Positions 9,019 to 17,740 are shown, counted from the stretch's first letter. The stretch is 64,000 nt of DNA from DATKWD01 sp035529695 (GCA_035529695.1 DATKWD010000092.1:1-64000), one strand, 5' to 3'. Program-made: numbers and translations. Notes: generated from the sequence alone by a model not told the origin.

Positions 9019-10569
9019 TCAGCGATTCCGGAGTTCGTCCTTGACGACCTTGTTGGCGGCATTCATGGGCAGGGCGTCGACGAACTCGGTGCTGCGGGGC
9101 ACCTTGTAGTTGGCCATCCGGGACCGGCACCACGCGATCAGGTCTTCGGCCCCGAGTTCGTGCCCGGGCCGGAGGACGACGAATGCTCGGCCGACCTCGC
9201 CAAGGCGATCGTCGTCGACGCCGATCACCGCGACCTGTGCCACCGCAGGGTGGTCCATGAGCATGTTCTCGATCTCGGCCGGGTAAGCGTTGAACCCGCC
9301 GACGATGAACATGTCCTTCTTTCGGTCGGTGATGCGGAGGTAGCCGCGTTCGTCGAGGACGCCGATGTCTCCTGTGTGCAGCCAACCCTCCGGGTCGATG
9401 GCTTCGGCCGTGGCCGTCGGGTCCTCGAAGTAGCCGGCCATCAGATCCCGGCCGCGGACGAGCACCTCGCCTGGTTCGCCCGTCGGCAATGCGTTGCCGG
9501 CGTCATCGACCACGATGACCTCGACTCCGTCGATGGGTCGCCCGCAGGTCGTCGCGATGGTCTCGGGATCGTCGTCGTGGCGGCACATGGTCACCACGCC
9601 GGTCGACTCGGTGAGGCCGTAGCCCGTCACGACCGTCTCGAAGCCGAGCTCGTCGTACATCCTTGCGACCATCTCGACCGGAACCGTCGCCGCCCCCGTG
9701 ACGGCGAGGCGGAGGGAGGTGAGGTCCTGGGTCGCGGCGTCGCGATGATCGAGGATCGACTGATAGATCGCCGGCGGTCCGGGGAGCATGGTGATGCGCT
9801 CGTCGCTCACTCGGCGCATGACCTGCGGGACGTCGAAGACGGGGTGGGGGTACATCGTGGCTCCAGTGAGCAGGCAGGCGAGGATGCCTGCCTTGAGCCC
9901 GAAGGTGTGAAAGAACGGGTTGACGATCAGGTAGCGGTCGTCGGACCGGAGCCCGACGACCTGAGCCCAGGTCGTGAAGACCCGAACGCTCGCGCCGTGC
10001 CGAAGCATCGCTCCCTTGGGTGCACCGGTGGTGCCCGAAGTGAACAGGAGGTCGCTCACGTCATCGCCGTCGATCGCATGGGCGCGTCCCGCCGCGACGT
10101 CGGGCTCGACCTCGTCGGCCCGGTCGAGGAACGCAGCGAACGACGTGACCTCGGTGGTCGGGACACCTCGGAGCACGACGACTTCCTCGACGCAGTCAGG
10201 CGGGTCGCCGAGTTGGCCGAGGAAGTCGGTGTCGAGGAACCCGACCTCGGTCAGCAGGATCCGAGTCCTCGATCGCTCGAGGATGTCGCGGGCCTCGCTT
10301 GCCTTGAAGCGGGTGTTGAGCGTGACCACGATGCCGCCGGCCCGGTAGGCGGCGAGCGCCGCAATGGCCCACTCGGCCGAGTTCGAGGCCCAGAACGCGA
10401 CGCGGTCGCCTGGCTCGAGGCCCGCGGCCACGAAGGCCCGGGCCGCCTCGTCGACCCGTTCCTTCAGCTCGACGAACGAGAGTCGCAGGTCGCCGTCGAC
10501 GAGTGCTTCGGCCGCACCGAATCGGCGGGCCGCGTCGTCGACGACGGCCGGAATGGTCTCGGCGGTCAC
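9019..10569 (-). CDS. Acyl-CoA synthetase (AMP-forming, FadD3-like)
   Basis: 516 residues. ANL-superfamily ligase that adenylates a carboxylate and transfers it to CoA. Visible motifs: P-loop LLFTSGTTGAPKGAML, TGYGLTESTG (A5), GWLHTGDIG (A7) and the DRKKDMFIVGGFN hinge with the C-terminal catalytic Lys in NAANKVVKDE. Overall size and sequence resemble FadD3-type enzymes that activate steroid-ring propionates, but this cannot be settled by eye. GTG start overlaps the stop of the upstream decarboxylase-like gene (GTGA), making it the last of a three-gene coupled operon read leftward from 11797. Confidence 0.9.
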   Translation of the reverse strand: MTAETIPAVVDDAARRFGAAEALVDGDLRLSFVELKERVDEAARAFVAAGLEPGDRVAFWASNSAEWAIAALAAYRAGGIVVTLNTRFKASEARDILERSRTRILLTEVGFLDTDFLGQLGDPPDCVEEVVVLRGVPTTEVTSFAAFLDRADEVEPDVAAGRAHAIDGDDVSDLLFTSGTTGAPKGAMLRHGASVRVFTTWAQVVGLRSDDRYLIVNPFFHTFGLKAGILACLLTGATMYPHPVFDVPQVMRRVSDERITMLPGPPAIYQSILDHRDAATQDLTSLRLAVTGAATVPVEMVARMYDELGFETVVTGYGLTESTGVVTMCRHDDDPETIATTCGRPIDGVEVIVVDDAGNALPTGEPGEVLVRGRDLMAGYFEDPTATAEAIDPEGWLHTGDIGVLDERGYLRITDRKKDMFIVGGFNAYPAEIENMLMDHPAVAQVAVIGVDDDRLGEVGRAFVVLRPGHELGAEDLIAWCRSRMANYKVPRSTEFVDALPMNAANKVVKDELRNR

Positions 10570-10931
10570 CGCTCGGCGTGCTGGGCGATGATCTTCTCGA
10601 CCTCGACGTTGAGCTTGGCCGCGACCGGCCAGCCGCCGTAGTGCGCGATGAAGACGACGATGGCACGGAGGTCGTCGGCGCTGAGTTCATCGAGCCTCAC
10701 GGCGGCATCGAGTTGGAGGCCCGCGACATCGGTCATCCCGGTTCCTGCGGCCAGGCCGATGAGCAACAACCGGCGTTCTCTGACCGACAGGTCGCCCTCG
10801 TCCCAGACCTCGGCGAAGAGGTGGTCGACCGTGTACTCCATGAACCGGCCATCGGCTCCCTCGATGTCCCAGCCGTAGACGTCCTTCATCTTGGCGATGC
10901 CGCGGGCGCGGGTCTCGTCGTCGTGGTTCAT
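10566..10931 (-). CDS. Carboxymuconolactone decarboxylase-like (AhpD-fold) protein
   Basis: 121 residues, full length for the family. The core ERRLLLIGLAAGTGM...LRAIVVFIAHYGGWPVA fits the CMD/AhpD all-helical fold. It has no Cys at all, so the CxxC of alkylhydroperoxidase D is missing and a lactone decarboxylase/isomerase-type or binding role is more likely than peroxidase activity. ATG overlaps the stop of the upstream dehydrogenase (ATGA) and is preceded by GGAG at 5 nt. Middle gene of a coupled three-gene operon. Confidence 0.85.
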   Translation of the reverse strand: MNHDDETRARGIAKMKDVYGWDIEGADGRFMEYTVDHLFAEVWDEGDLSVRERRLLLIGLAAGTGMTDVAGLQLDAAVRLDELSADDLRAIVVFIAHYGGWPVAAKLNVEVEKIIAQHAER

Positions 10932-11797
10932 GGTTGCTCCGTTTGGATTCCGACGCCGAGCGCCTCGGCGAGGTTGGTGCGGGCGAGCTCTGCGAACGGC
11001 AGCTCGACACCGAGCGCCGCACCAAGGGCGAGCGCGAGGTCGAGGTCCTTCTCGCCCAGCTGGCAGGTGTGCTCGAAGATCGGCTTCAGCCCGTCGCCGT
11101 CGGTCATCGGCGCAGCGGTGTCGCGCAGCATGATCGATCCCGGGCCGCCGGTCACGCGGTCTGAGTGCCTCACCACCTCGCCGAGCTTCGCGAGGTCGAC
11201 CCCTGCAGCCTCGGCCAGCCGCAGGGCCTCGCCCACTGCGCCGAAGGATGCGAACGTCACGAGGTTCCGGGCCAGCTTGGCGCGGGTGCCCGCTCCGACC
11301 GGCCCGAGGTGGGCGACGAGCGTTCCGAGTCGTTCGAGGGCGGGCCGCGCGACCTCGACCGCCTCGTCGGATCCCCCGACCATGAGGGCGAGCGTCCCGT
11401 CGTGGGCTCCCATCGCCCCGCCGCTGACCGGCGCATCGATGACGTGGACGTCCTGAGAGGCCGCGATGCGGGCCAGGTGCGCTGGCGTGTCGGCCTCGAC
11501 CGTCGAGTGGATGACGATCACGGTCCCGGCGCGGGCCGAGGCGAGAATGCCGGCCTCGCCGTCGATCACCTCGGTGACCTGCCCATCGTCGCGGACCATC
11601 AGCGAGATGACGTCGGCGCGCTCGGCAACCGCGGCCGGTGAACCCGCGACCTCGGCGCCGGCCTGGGCGAACGGCGCGGTTGCCCGGTCGGACACGTCGT
11701 GCACCACCAGCCCGCCTGGCCAATCGAGCCAGCGTCGGGCCATCGGCCCGCCGATCTGACCGAGGCCGATGAAGCCGACGGGCGTCTCGGCCGTCAC
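10928..11797 (-). CDS. 3-hydroxyisobutyrate dehydrogenase-like NAD(P)-dependent oxidoreductase
   Basis: 289 residues, typical for beta-hydroxyacid dehydrogenases. N-terminal Rossmann GFIGLGQIGGPMA, substrate-binding DAPVSGGAMGA and the catalytic Lys in GAGTRAKLARNLV are all present. Oxidises a beta-hydroxy acid (or reduces the semialdehyde). GTG start with GGAG 5 nt upstream. First gene of the leftward operon dehydrogenase - CMD-like - acyl-CoA synthetase, with 4-base overlaps at both junctions, so the three act in one catabolic route. The substrate is not identified. Confidence 0.9.
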   Translation of the reverse strand: MTAETPVGFIGLGQIGGPMARRWLDWPGGLVVHDVSDRATAPFAQAGAEVAGSPAAVAERADVISLMVRDDGQVTEVIDGEAGILASARAGTVIVIHSTVEADTPAHLARIAASQDVHVIDAPVSGGAMGAHDGTLALMVGGSDEAVEVARPALERLGTLVAHLGPVGAGTRAKLARNLVTFASFGAVGEALRLAEAAGVDLAKLGEVVRHSDRVTGGPGSIMLRDTAAPMTDGDGLKPIFEHTCQLGEKDLDLALALGAALGVELPFAELARTNLAEALGVGIQTEQP

Positions 11798-11831
11798 GAG
11801 GTCTCCGAGGTCACCATGAGGCGCCCTTGTT

Positions 11832-11837
11832 TACACT
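11832..11837 (+). promoter_or_regulatory. -10 box upstream of the MBL-fold gene
   Basis: TACACT matches TANNNT. It predicts a start near 11844 and a ~32-nt leader that carries GGAGG (11867-11871) before the ATG at 11876. Confidence 0.45.
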
Positions 11838-11875
11838 CGCCCCGCGCATCTCGCCACGACGCCCCTGGAGGCACC

Positions 11876-13192
11876 ATGACCGATCTGCTGGCACGCGCCG
11901 CCCACATCGTCGACAGCGGTGAGTTCTCGGCCGACTTCAACCCCACGACCGGCACCCTGCACGAACTCGCCGAGGGGGTCGCGATGATCGATGCCTTCAG
12001 CCACGTGGTCATCCTCGACGGCGGTGATGGTCTGTCGCTCTTCGACGTGAGTCACCTGATGTTCGCCGAGCGCGTCGTCGAGGCGCTGCGGTCCTGGTCC
12101 GACGCCCCGTTGCGCAACATCGTCTACACCCATGGCCACGTCGACCACGTGGGTGGTGCGGATGCACTCATCGCCGACAACGCGAATCGCGGCCACGTCC
12201 GACCGGCGGTCGTCGCCCACGAGGCCGTCAACGACCGATTCGACCGTTACACCGACACCGCCGGCTACAACGGCGTCATCAACGCCCGTCAGTTCGGGGG
12301 GAGTGCGATCGCCCGCGCGACGTCGAAGACCGTCGACAGCGGCGCTGCGCTCCGCGACATCGGACACCAGTGGCTCGCCGGCATCGCAATCCGCCCGTCG
12401 GTCACCTATCGCGACCATCTCGGCCTCCAACTCGGCGACCGGGCGATCGAACTGCACCACGGCCGCGGCGAGACCGACGACCACACGTGGGTGTGGGACC
12501 CCGAGCGCAAGATCGCCATCGTCGGCGACTTCGTGACGTGGGTGTTCCCCAACGCAGGAAACCCGCAGAAGGTGCAGCGCTACGCCCTCGAGTGGGCGCA
12601 GACGCTCCGGCGGATCATCGCCACCGGGCCCGAGCTCCTCCTCCCCGCGCACGGGCTGCCGCTCGAGGGTCATGACCGGATCGCCATCGTGCTCGGCGAC
12701 ATGGCGACCGCGCTCGAACAGCTCACTCACCGGACCCTCGAGCTGATGAACGACGGAGCGACGCTCGACACCGTGCTCGGCGAAGTGCGCCTCGACGCCG
12801 ACCTGGCCGGCCGACCCTGGCTCGTACCGGTGTACGACGAACCCGAGTTCATCGTGCGGAACGTCTGGCGTCTGTACGGCGGCTGGTACGACGGCAACCC
12901 GGCACGACTCAAGCCGCCGCGTGACGCGGCCATCGCGGTCGAGACGGCGTCGCTGGCCGGAGGGGTCGACGTGCTCGTGGCCCGGGCGAAAGAGCTTGCC
13001 GCGTCCGAAGACCTGCCACTCGCGTGTCATCTGATCGAGCTCGCCGTCACCGCCGCGCCCGATGACGCCGAGGCGCACGGGGCGCGCTTCGAGATCTACA
13101 AGGAGCGCCGCAAGCGGGAGCTGTCGCTGATGGCAAAGGGCATCTACGGCCAAGCCGCCCGGATCTCCGAGGCGGTCGCCGGTATCGAGTGA
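11876..13192 (+). CDS. Alkylsulfatase-like metallo-beta-lactamase-fold hydrolase
   Basis: 438 residues. Binuclear zinc motif THGHVDHVGG (H86, H88, D90, H91), further ligands in the HHGRGETDDHTW segment (~200) and LPAHGLPL. After the MBL domain comes a helical block with YGGWYDGNPARLKPP, the hallmark of the dimerisation domain of SdsA1-type alkylsulfatases. The C-terminal SCP2-like domain of SdsA1 is missing, so this is a short version. Likely hydrolyses alkyl sulfates or related esters. Start chosen because GGAGG ends 4 nt before the ATG; the longer open frame overlaps the divergent gene. Confidence 0.85.
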   Translation: MTDLLARAAHIVDSGEFSADFNPTTGTLHELAEGVAMIDAFSHVVILDGGDGLSLFDVSHLMFAERVVEALRSWSDAPLRNIVYTHGHVDHVGGADALIADNANRGHVRPAVVAHEAVNDRFDRYTDTAGYNGVINARQFGGSAIARATSKTVDSGAALRDIGHQWLAGIAIRPSVTYRDHLGLQLGDRAIELHHGRGETDDHTWVWDPERKIAIVGDFVTWVFPNAGNPQKVQRYALEWAQTLRRIIATGPELLLPAHGLPLEGHDRIAIVLGDMATALEQLTHRTLELMNDGATLDTVLGEVRLDADLAGRPWLVPVYDEPEFIVRNVWRLYGGWYDGNPARLKPPRDAAIAVETASLAGGVDVLVARAKELAASEDLPLACHLIELAVTAAPDDAEAHGARFEIYKERRKRELSLMAKGIYGQAARISEAVAGIE

Positions 13193-13412
13193 TGGTGGCC
13201 GCCGAAGCATCCGTCGCTCTCGACGATCCGTGCCGAACGCGACGGTGATCTCGTCGGTTCGCCCGTGAACGCGCTGCGGTCGGAACGCTGTCCGCGATCG
13301 AGCACGACGGCGGTCGATGTTCGACGCCCTGGAGTCGATGTGGGCCCGTCTCCGACGGTCAGCACGGAGCAGCTCGTCACCCGACATCCACGACGCGTGC
13401 CAGAGTGCTCCT

Positions 13413-14249
13413 GTGACGAATCACGTGGATGGCAGAACGATCGTGATCACCGGCGCCGGGGGAGGCTTCGGCCGTCTGGTCGCCCAGAAGACCGCTGCGC
13501 TCGGAGGCAGGGTCGCGGTGGCCGACATCGACCTCTCGGCAGCTGACGAGACCGTCGGCCTCGTCGAAGCGGAGGGCGGGGCGGCGTTCTCGGCTCTGGT
13601 CGATGTCGCCGATCGGACCCAGATGGTCGATCTCGCACGGGAGACCGTGGCGCGCTACGGATCGATCGACGTGATGGTCAACAACGCCGGCGTGATGCCG
13701 TTGGCCATGTACGCCGACCACGCCCAGGCCGCTGACGCGTGGGACCACTGCATCGACGTCAACCTCAAGGGCGTCCTCAACGGCATCATCGCCGTGCACG
13801 ACCAGATGATCGAGCAGGGGCGCGGTCAGATCGTCAACATCTCGTCGATCTACGGCAACTACCCCGTGACCGGAGCGGCCGTCTACGGAGCGACCAAGGC
13901 CGCGGTGGCCTTCCTGTCCGAGGCGCTCCGGCAAGAGTCGGTCGGCAAGATCAAGGTGACGACCATCCGACCGACCGGCGTGCCCACGACGGGGCTCGGT
14001 GGGGGTGTCATCAACCAAGCTGCGATCGCGGGCGTCGTGGGCGGCAAGCTCGACGACTTCATGGAGACGATGGTGTCGATGTTCAGTGGCGAGGGGCCAC
14101 CCCACCTGACCGATGCCGATGACATCGGCTACTTCGCACTCAGTGCCGACCTGCTGGCCGACAGCATCATCCACGTCATCAACCAGCCGTGGGGCGTCTC
14201 GATCAGCGATCTCTCGGTACGGGCCTCGGGCGACAGCTACGTGATCTGA
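13413..14249 (+). CDS. Short-chain dehydrogenase/reductase (SDR)
   Basis: 278 residues from GTG 13413. Classical SDR: cofactor motif TGAGGGFG, acidic ADID after beta-2 (NAD preference), NNAGV, catalytic Ser in NISSIYG and YGATK (Tyr-Lys). The ~30 residues encoded upstream in the same frame look unlike an SDR N-terminus, so the GTG is preferred. Oxidises an alcohol or reduces a ketone. The 220 bases between it and the upstream gene show no other gene or clear signal. Confidence 0.88.
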   Translation: MTNHVDGRTIVITGAGGGFGRLVAQKTAALGGRVAVADIDLSAADETVGLVEAEGGAAFSALVDVADRTQMVDLARETVARYGSIDVMVNNAGVMPLAMYADHAQAADAWDHCIDVNLKGVLNGIIAVHDQMIEQGRGQIVNISSIYGNYPVTGAAVYGATKAAVAFLSEALRQESVGKIKVTTIRPTGVPTTGLGGGVINQAAIAGVVGGKLDDFMETMVSMFSGEGPPHLTDADDIGYFALSADLLADSIIHVINQPWGVSISDLSVRASGDSYVI

Positions 14250-14289
14250 TTGCGGGAACAACAACTTGCGAGTGGCGGTTGAGGCAGAC

Positions 14290-14799
14290 ATGGCAGAGGG
14301 CACTCCGATCATCACCCTGGGTCTCAACCACATCGTGCTGTGGGTCCGAGATGCCGAGGCATCAGCCGCGTTCTACACCGAGGCGCTGGGGCTCGAAGCC
14401 GCGAACGAGATGCCCGGCGCGGTGTTCATGCGAGCGCCTGGCGCCGGAAACGACCACGACCTCGGGCTGTTCACGGCGCCGTCGCCTCTGTCGGACGTCC
14501 CTCGTGCCGTCGGCATGTACCACATGGCATGGGAGGTTCCGACGCTCGACGTCCTCGCCGAGCGTGCGACGGCCCTGCGCGACCTCGGCGCCCTGGTCGG
14601 CGCATCCGATCACGGTGCCACCAAGAGCCTCTACGCCCACGACCCCGACGGCATCGAGTTCGAAGTCATGTGGCAGGTCCCGGCGCACCTCCAGACCGCA
14701 GCAGACGACCTGAAGACGACGGCGCTCGACCTCGCAGCCGAGATCGCACGTTTCGGCGGCCAGACCCAGAGCGGCACCCGCACCCCCGCCCCCACCTGA
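14290..14799 (+). CDS. VOC (glyoxalase/bleomycin-resistance/dioxygenase) superfamily protein
   Basis: 169 residues. Paired beta-alpha-beta-beta-beta modules with metal ligands in LNHIVLWV (His), GMYHMAWEV (His) and the terminal DGIEFEVMW (Glu), as in extradiol-dioxygenase/glyoxalase I-like proteins. The linking phrase SLYAHDPDGIEFE is typical. ATG 14290 has GAGG 5 nt upstream; a TTG at 14266 is the alternative. It follows the SDR by 40 bases, same strand. Catalytic role unknown; ring cleavage or isomerisation of a catabolic intermediate are options. Confidence 0.82.
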   Translation: MAEGTPIITLGLNHIVLWVRDAEASAAFYTEALGLEAANEMPGAVFMRAPGAGNDHDLGLFTAPSPLSDVPRAVGMYHMAWEVPTLDVLAERATALRDLGALVGASDHGATKSLYAHDPDGIEFEVMWQVPAHLQTAADDLKTTALDLAAEIARFGGQTQSGTRTPAPT

Positions 14800-14815
14800 C
14801 CAGGGATCCCAGCTG

Positions 14816-14866
14816 CCCCCGGATCCTCGTCGCCCCCGGATCCTCGTCGCCCCCGGATCTTCGTTG
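14816..14866 (+). repeat. Three tandem copies of a 17-bp unit
   Basis: CCCCCGGATCCTCGTCG occurs at 14816-14832 and 14833-14849, and a third, diverged copy at 14850-14866 forms the left end of the 49-nt palindrome. Looks like slippage amplification of the palindrome arm. Confidence 0.75.
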
Positions 14867-14904
14867 CTCTCCGGGCAACTATTGGCGGGAGAGCAACGAG
14901 GATC
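14856..14904. repeat. 49-nt palindrome, copy A
   Basis: Begins and ends with GATC; arms GATCTTCGTTGCTCTCC and GGAGAGCAACGAGGATC. Position 25 is the centre, and 21 of 24 symmetric positions pair (one G-T). Loop segment GGCAACTATTGGC. Lies between two same-strand genes (VOC and TesB). One of five members of a family in this window. Confidence 0.85.
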
Positions 14905-14937
14905 GGCCAGGACCGGGCGCCGTCAGGGTGGCAGGCA

Positions 14938-14943
14938 TAGGGT
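14938..14943 (+). promoter_or_regulatory. -10 box of a near-leaderless promoter
   Basis: TAGGGT, 8 nt spacer, then the ATG of the TesB-like gene at 14952. It lies 34 bases downstream of palindrome copy A. Confidence 0.55.
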
Positions 14944-14951
14944 CGTCGGTC

Positions 14952-15821
14952 ATGAGCGATGCCGAGGTGACCCCGCCGACCGTCGAGCGGCTCCTGAAGA
15001 TCCTCGATGTCGAACGGCTCGACCGGGACCTCTTCCGGGCGCCCGATCTCGAGACGAAGTACCCCAAGGGCATGCGGCTGTTCGGCGGGCAGGTCGCCGG
15101 CCAGGCGCTGCGAGCCGCAACGCTGACCGTCGACGTCGACCACCATCCGCACTCGTTGCACGGGTACTTTCTGCGGCCGGGATCTCCCGACCTGCCGCTC
15201 ATCCTCCAGGTCGACCGAATCCGGGACGGTCGCTCCTTCACGACCCGTCGGGTGGTGGCCGTGCAGGACGGCGAAGCGATCTTCAGCCTGTCGTGTTCGT
15301 TCCAGAAGGACGAGGACGGCGGCGAATACGCCCCTTCGATGCCCGAGGGCATCCCCGATCCCGACGATCCCGATGCCGGGTGGGACACGACGATGTTCAC
15401 CGAGTTCAACAAGCGTTCGCCGCTCGAGATGCTCGAACTGCCGATGACCGAGCGTGATGAGCGGGGTCATCTCTCCTCCACCCGTCGGGCATGGGTTCGG
15501 ACCCGCGGTGCGCTGCCCGACGACCAAGCGCTCCAGGCGTGCGTGGCTGCGTTCGTGTCCGACATGGGCGCGGTGTTCGCTGCGGCCCGCTCGGTCGACA
15601 TGAGGCCCGGCACGATGATGGGGGCCAGCCTCGACCACGCCATGTGGTTTCACCGCCCGCTCCGCCTCGACGAGTGGACCCTCTACGACCTCGGTCCGGT
15701 GTCGGCGGGCGGCGCAAGGGGTCTCGTCCATGGTGCGATGTACGACCGAGCAGGCACCCTCGCCGTCTCAGTTGCCCAAGAGGCCCTCATCCGCCCGACC
15801 AAGCCTCGCGAGAACCCCTGA
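14952..15821 (+). CDS. Acyl-CoA thioesterase II (TesB family)
   Basis: 289 residues, the standard double-hotdog length. FGGQVAGQAL in the first hotdog, SFTTRRVVAVQDG and the second hotdog SDMGAVFAA...SLDHAMWFHRP; the catalytic Asp (VSDMG), Thr/Ser region and Gln (VAQEALI) of E. coli TesB have clear counterparts. Releases free fatty acid and CoA from acyl-CoA in the cytoplasm. ATG start supported by TAGGGT 8 nt upstream. Its TGA stop is the first base pair of the next 49-nt palindrome. Confidence 0.92.
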   Translation: MSDAEVTPPTVERLLKILDVERLDRDLFRAPDLETKYPKGMRLFGGQVAGQALRAATLTVDVDHHPHSLHGYFLRPGSPDLPLILQVDRIRDGRSFTTRRVVAVQDGEAIFSLSCSFQKDEDGGEYAPSMPEGIPDPDDPDAGWDTTMFTEFNKRSPLEMLELPMTERDERGHLSSTRRAWVRTRGALPDDQALQACVAAFVSDMGAVFAAARSVDMRPGTMMGASLDHAMWFHRPLRLDEWTLYDLGPVSAGGARGLVHGAMYDRAGTLAVSVAQEALIRPTKPRENP

Positions 15822-15868
15822 TCCTTGTTGCTCTCCCGGCAACTATTGGCCGGAGAGCAACGAAGATC
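15820..15868. repeat. 49-nt palindrome, copy B, between convergent genes
   Basis: GATC-bounded, arms GATCCTTGTTGCTCTCC and GGAGAGCAACGAAGATC, centre CGGCAACTATTGGCCG. The stop codon of TesB (+) overlaps its left end, and the stop of the hydrolase on the minus strand is at 15873-15875, so it fills the whole convergent gap. A bidirectional terminator is the simplest role. Confidence 0.85.
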
Positions 15869-15872
15869 GGGT

Positions 15873-16793
15873 TCAGGGGTTGGACTGGATGAACTGGAGG
15901 AGGTTGGTCACCAGCAGTTCGGGTGCGTCCTCCTGGCAGAAGTGGCCGACACCGGGCATCTCGACGACCGGTCCGTCGGGCCAGAGTGAGCGGAAGTCGG
16001 CGATCGCGCGTTGTGGCGGGATGGCTCGATCTTCCATGCCCTCCATGAGCATCGCGGGTTTGGCGGTCATGGCCGGGACGCCGTCGAGGCCGGCCAGCAC
16101 GTACTCGAGGATGCGACCTTCGAAGGCGTCGATCGGGAACTCGTAGCCGCCGATGGCGGAGTCCCAGTCGGGAAACGGCGCCGAGTAGGCACGGATCCAG
16201 GTGTCGGTCACCGCGGCGCTGTTCTGGAAGCCGATGATTTTCATGACCGACAGGATCGTCGACCCCAGGTTGCGCAGGACCTGCTCGGTCCGTCCGTTCT
16301 CGAGCCCTCCCCCGATCCATCGGAACCAGGGCGACTCGTTGACCTGAGGCACGTCGGGATCGTCGACCTGCCCGTAGCCCGCCACCGTGTTGGCGAGGAA
16401 GAGGCGCTTCACCCGATCGGGGTGCCGTACCGTGTAGGCACTGCCGATCGGTCCGCCCCAGTCCTGGATGACGAAGGTGATGTCGGTCAGGTCGAGGTGT
16501 TCGATGAGCGCCGCCAGATTCTCGACGTGGGACTGCAGGGTGTAGTCGCGATCCTGCGGAGTCTCGGACTTCCCGAACCCCATGTGATCGGGCACCACCA
16601 CCCGATGGTCGCGGCTGAGCGGGCCGATCATGTTTCGGTAGAGGTAGCCCCACGTCGGCTCGCCGTGCAGGCACACGATGACCTCGCCGTCACGCGGCCC
16701 CTCGTCCACGAAGTGTTGGACGAAGCCGTGACCGTCGTAGGTGTGGGGAGCGAACGGGAACGTGTCGTCGAAGGTCTCACCGAGGGGAATCAT
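15873..16793 (-). CDS. Haloalkane dehalogenase-like alpha/beta hydrolase
   Basis: 306 residues. Nucleophile elbow VIQDWGGPIG gives Asp111 followed by Trp112, and the oxyanion loop is LHGEPTWGYLY (43-53), both as in DhlA-type (subfamily I) haloalkane dehalogenases, where the Trp after the nucleophile binds the halide. The acid aligns with GMEDRAIPP and the base with GVGHFCQEDAP. Hydrolytic dehalogenation is thus likely, but epoxide or ester hydrolysis cannot be excluded without testing the second halide-binding Trp. Leaderless ATG start behind TAGTGT. Confidence 0.82.
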   Translation of the reverse strand: MIPLGETFDDTFPFAPHTYDGHGFVQHFVDEGPRDGEVIVCLHGEPTWGYLYRNMIGPLSRDHRVVVPDHMGFGKSETPQDRDYTLQSHVENLAALIEHLDLTDITFVIQDWGGPIGSAYTVRHPDRVKRLFLANTVAGYGQVDDPDVPQVNESPWFRWIGGGLENGRTEQVLRNLGSTILSVMKIIGFQNSAAVTDTWIRAYSAPFPDWDSAIGGYEFPIDAFEGRILEYVLAGLDGVPAMTAKPAMLMEGMEDRAIPPQRAIADFRSLWPDGPVVEMPGVGHFCQEDAPELLVTNLLQFIQSNP

Positions 16794-16800
16794 CTCGACG

Positions 16801-16806
16801 ACACTA
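16801..16806 (-). promoter_or_regulatory. -10 box of a leaderless-type promoter (minus)
   Basis: Reads TAGTGT on the minus strand, 7 nt before the ATG at 16793. Confidence 0.5.
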
Positions 16807-16970
16807 GAGGTTGGCGGCAGGCGGGCTTCGCGGTGCTCGGTGATCTCGAGCTCGCGAGTTCGTCCGCCTCGGCCGAGCCGCGACGTTCACAAGATCGATG
16901 GTGCCGGCGCACATCGGGGCGGCGTCCTCGACGAACGAGCGACGCCGAACTGGGAGATCGTCCGACGCCG

Positions 16971-17321
16971 TCAGCCGTCTGAGATCACGATCAGCGCGAA
17001 CACGAATGCGAAGCCGCTGAAGACCACCGTGCTCAGGCCGAGCAGTCGGGCAGCCGATGGGTGGACGACCGAACGGCCGCTCCGGATGGGAAGGTGCAGG
17101 TCGTCGTAGTGGAGCCCGGCCCACACCAGGACCACGGCTCCGATGATCGACTGGATGACGCCGACGGCCGACAGTGTCGGGTGCGCGTTGGCTGCGGCGA
17201 ACCGCGCCAGCAGGATTCCGGCGGCCATCGACGAGATGGCCGTGCGCTCCCACGCGAGCGCAGTGCGTTCCTGCTGGAGCCCGGGGTCCGCGACCCCGTG
17301 GTATCCGTCGGCGTCACTCAA
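16971..17321 (-). CDS. DUF202 family membrane protein (second of a pair)
   Basis: 116 residues with the DUF202 signature QERTALAWERTAISSMAAGILLARF, then two further hydrophobic helices (about 53-73 and 92-112). Small inner-membrane protein of unknown biochemical role. The TTG start overlaps the TGA of the upstream DUF202 gene, so it depends on that gene's translation. The 177 bases between it and 16794 hold the hydrolase promoter and nothing else recognisable. Confidence 0.78.
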   Translation of the reverse strand: MSDADGYHGVADPGLQQERTALAWERTAISSMAAGILLARFAAANAHPTLSAVGVIQSIIGAVVLVWAGLHYDDLHLPIRSGRSVVHPSAARLLGLSTVVFSGFAFVFALIVISDG

Positions 17322-17734
17322 AACTCGGTCGCGGCGAAGAAGATCGCAGCGGCGATGCCGATGACACCGGTTCCGACGGCGATGACCAACGGGAGCCACG
17401 ACGTGGGCAGTGGCTCGTCGAGGCGCATCGAGCGTTCGTTGGCGGCCCACCGGCGGTACGACGTGGCCGAGGTCACGAAGCTGAGCCCGAGGAGCACGAG
17501 ACCGAGCAACTCCTTGCCGTACAGGTTGTCGATGAACGAGACGATGCCGAGTCCGCCGGCTGCCAGCGCGAGCGCCGTCCGGATCCAGGCGAGGAAGGTG
17601 CGCTCGTTGGCGAGCGTGAATCGGTAGTCGGGGTGCTCGCCGACATCGCGGGGATCGTTGAGGACTCGCCGAACCAGGCCAGCCCGCCGGCGAGCGGCAG
17701 TCTCGACGGCCGGTTCGTCGTCGGGATCGGCCAC
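17318..17734 (-). CDS. DUF202 family membrane protein (first of a pair)
   Basis: 138 residues. Cytoplasmic N-terminus (~45 residues) and the DUF202 core RFTLANERTFLAWIRTALALAAGGL followed by two more transmembrane helices. GTG start at 17734 is supported by TACCAT exactly 6 nt upstream. Forms a translationally coupled pair with the following gene; the two may form a hetero-oligomer in the membrane (inference). Function of the family is unknown. Confidence 0.82.
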   Translation of the reverse strand: MADPDDEPAVETAARRRAGLVRRVLNDPRDVGEHPDYRFTLANERTFLAWIRTALALAAGGLGIVSFIDNLYGKELLGLVLLGLSFVTSATSYRRWAANERSMRLDEPLPTSWLPLVIAVGTGVIGIAAAIFFAATEF

Positions 17735-17740
17735 GTCCGG

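Noticed and set aside
9160..10641. 493-codon plus-strand frame opposite the acyl-CoA synthetase
   Set aside because: No domain motifs, Asp/Val/Gly/Arg-biased composition typical of an antisense frame.
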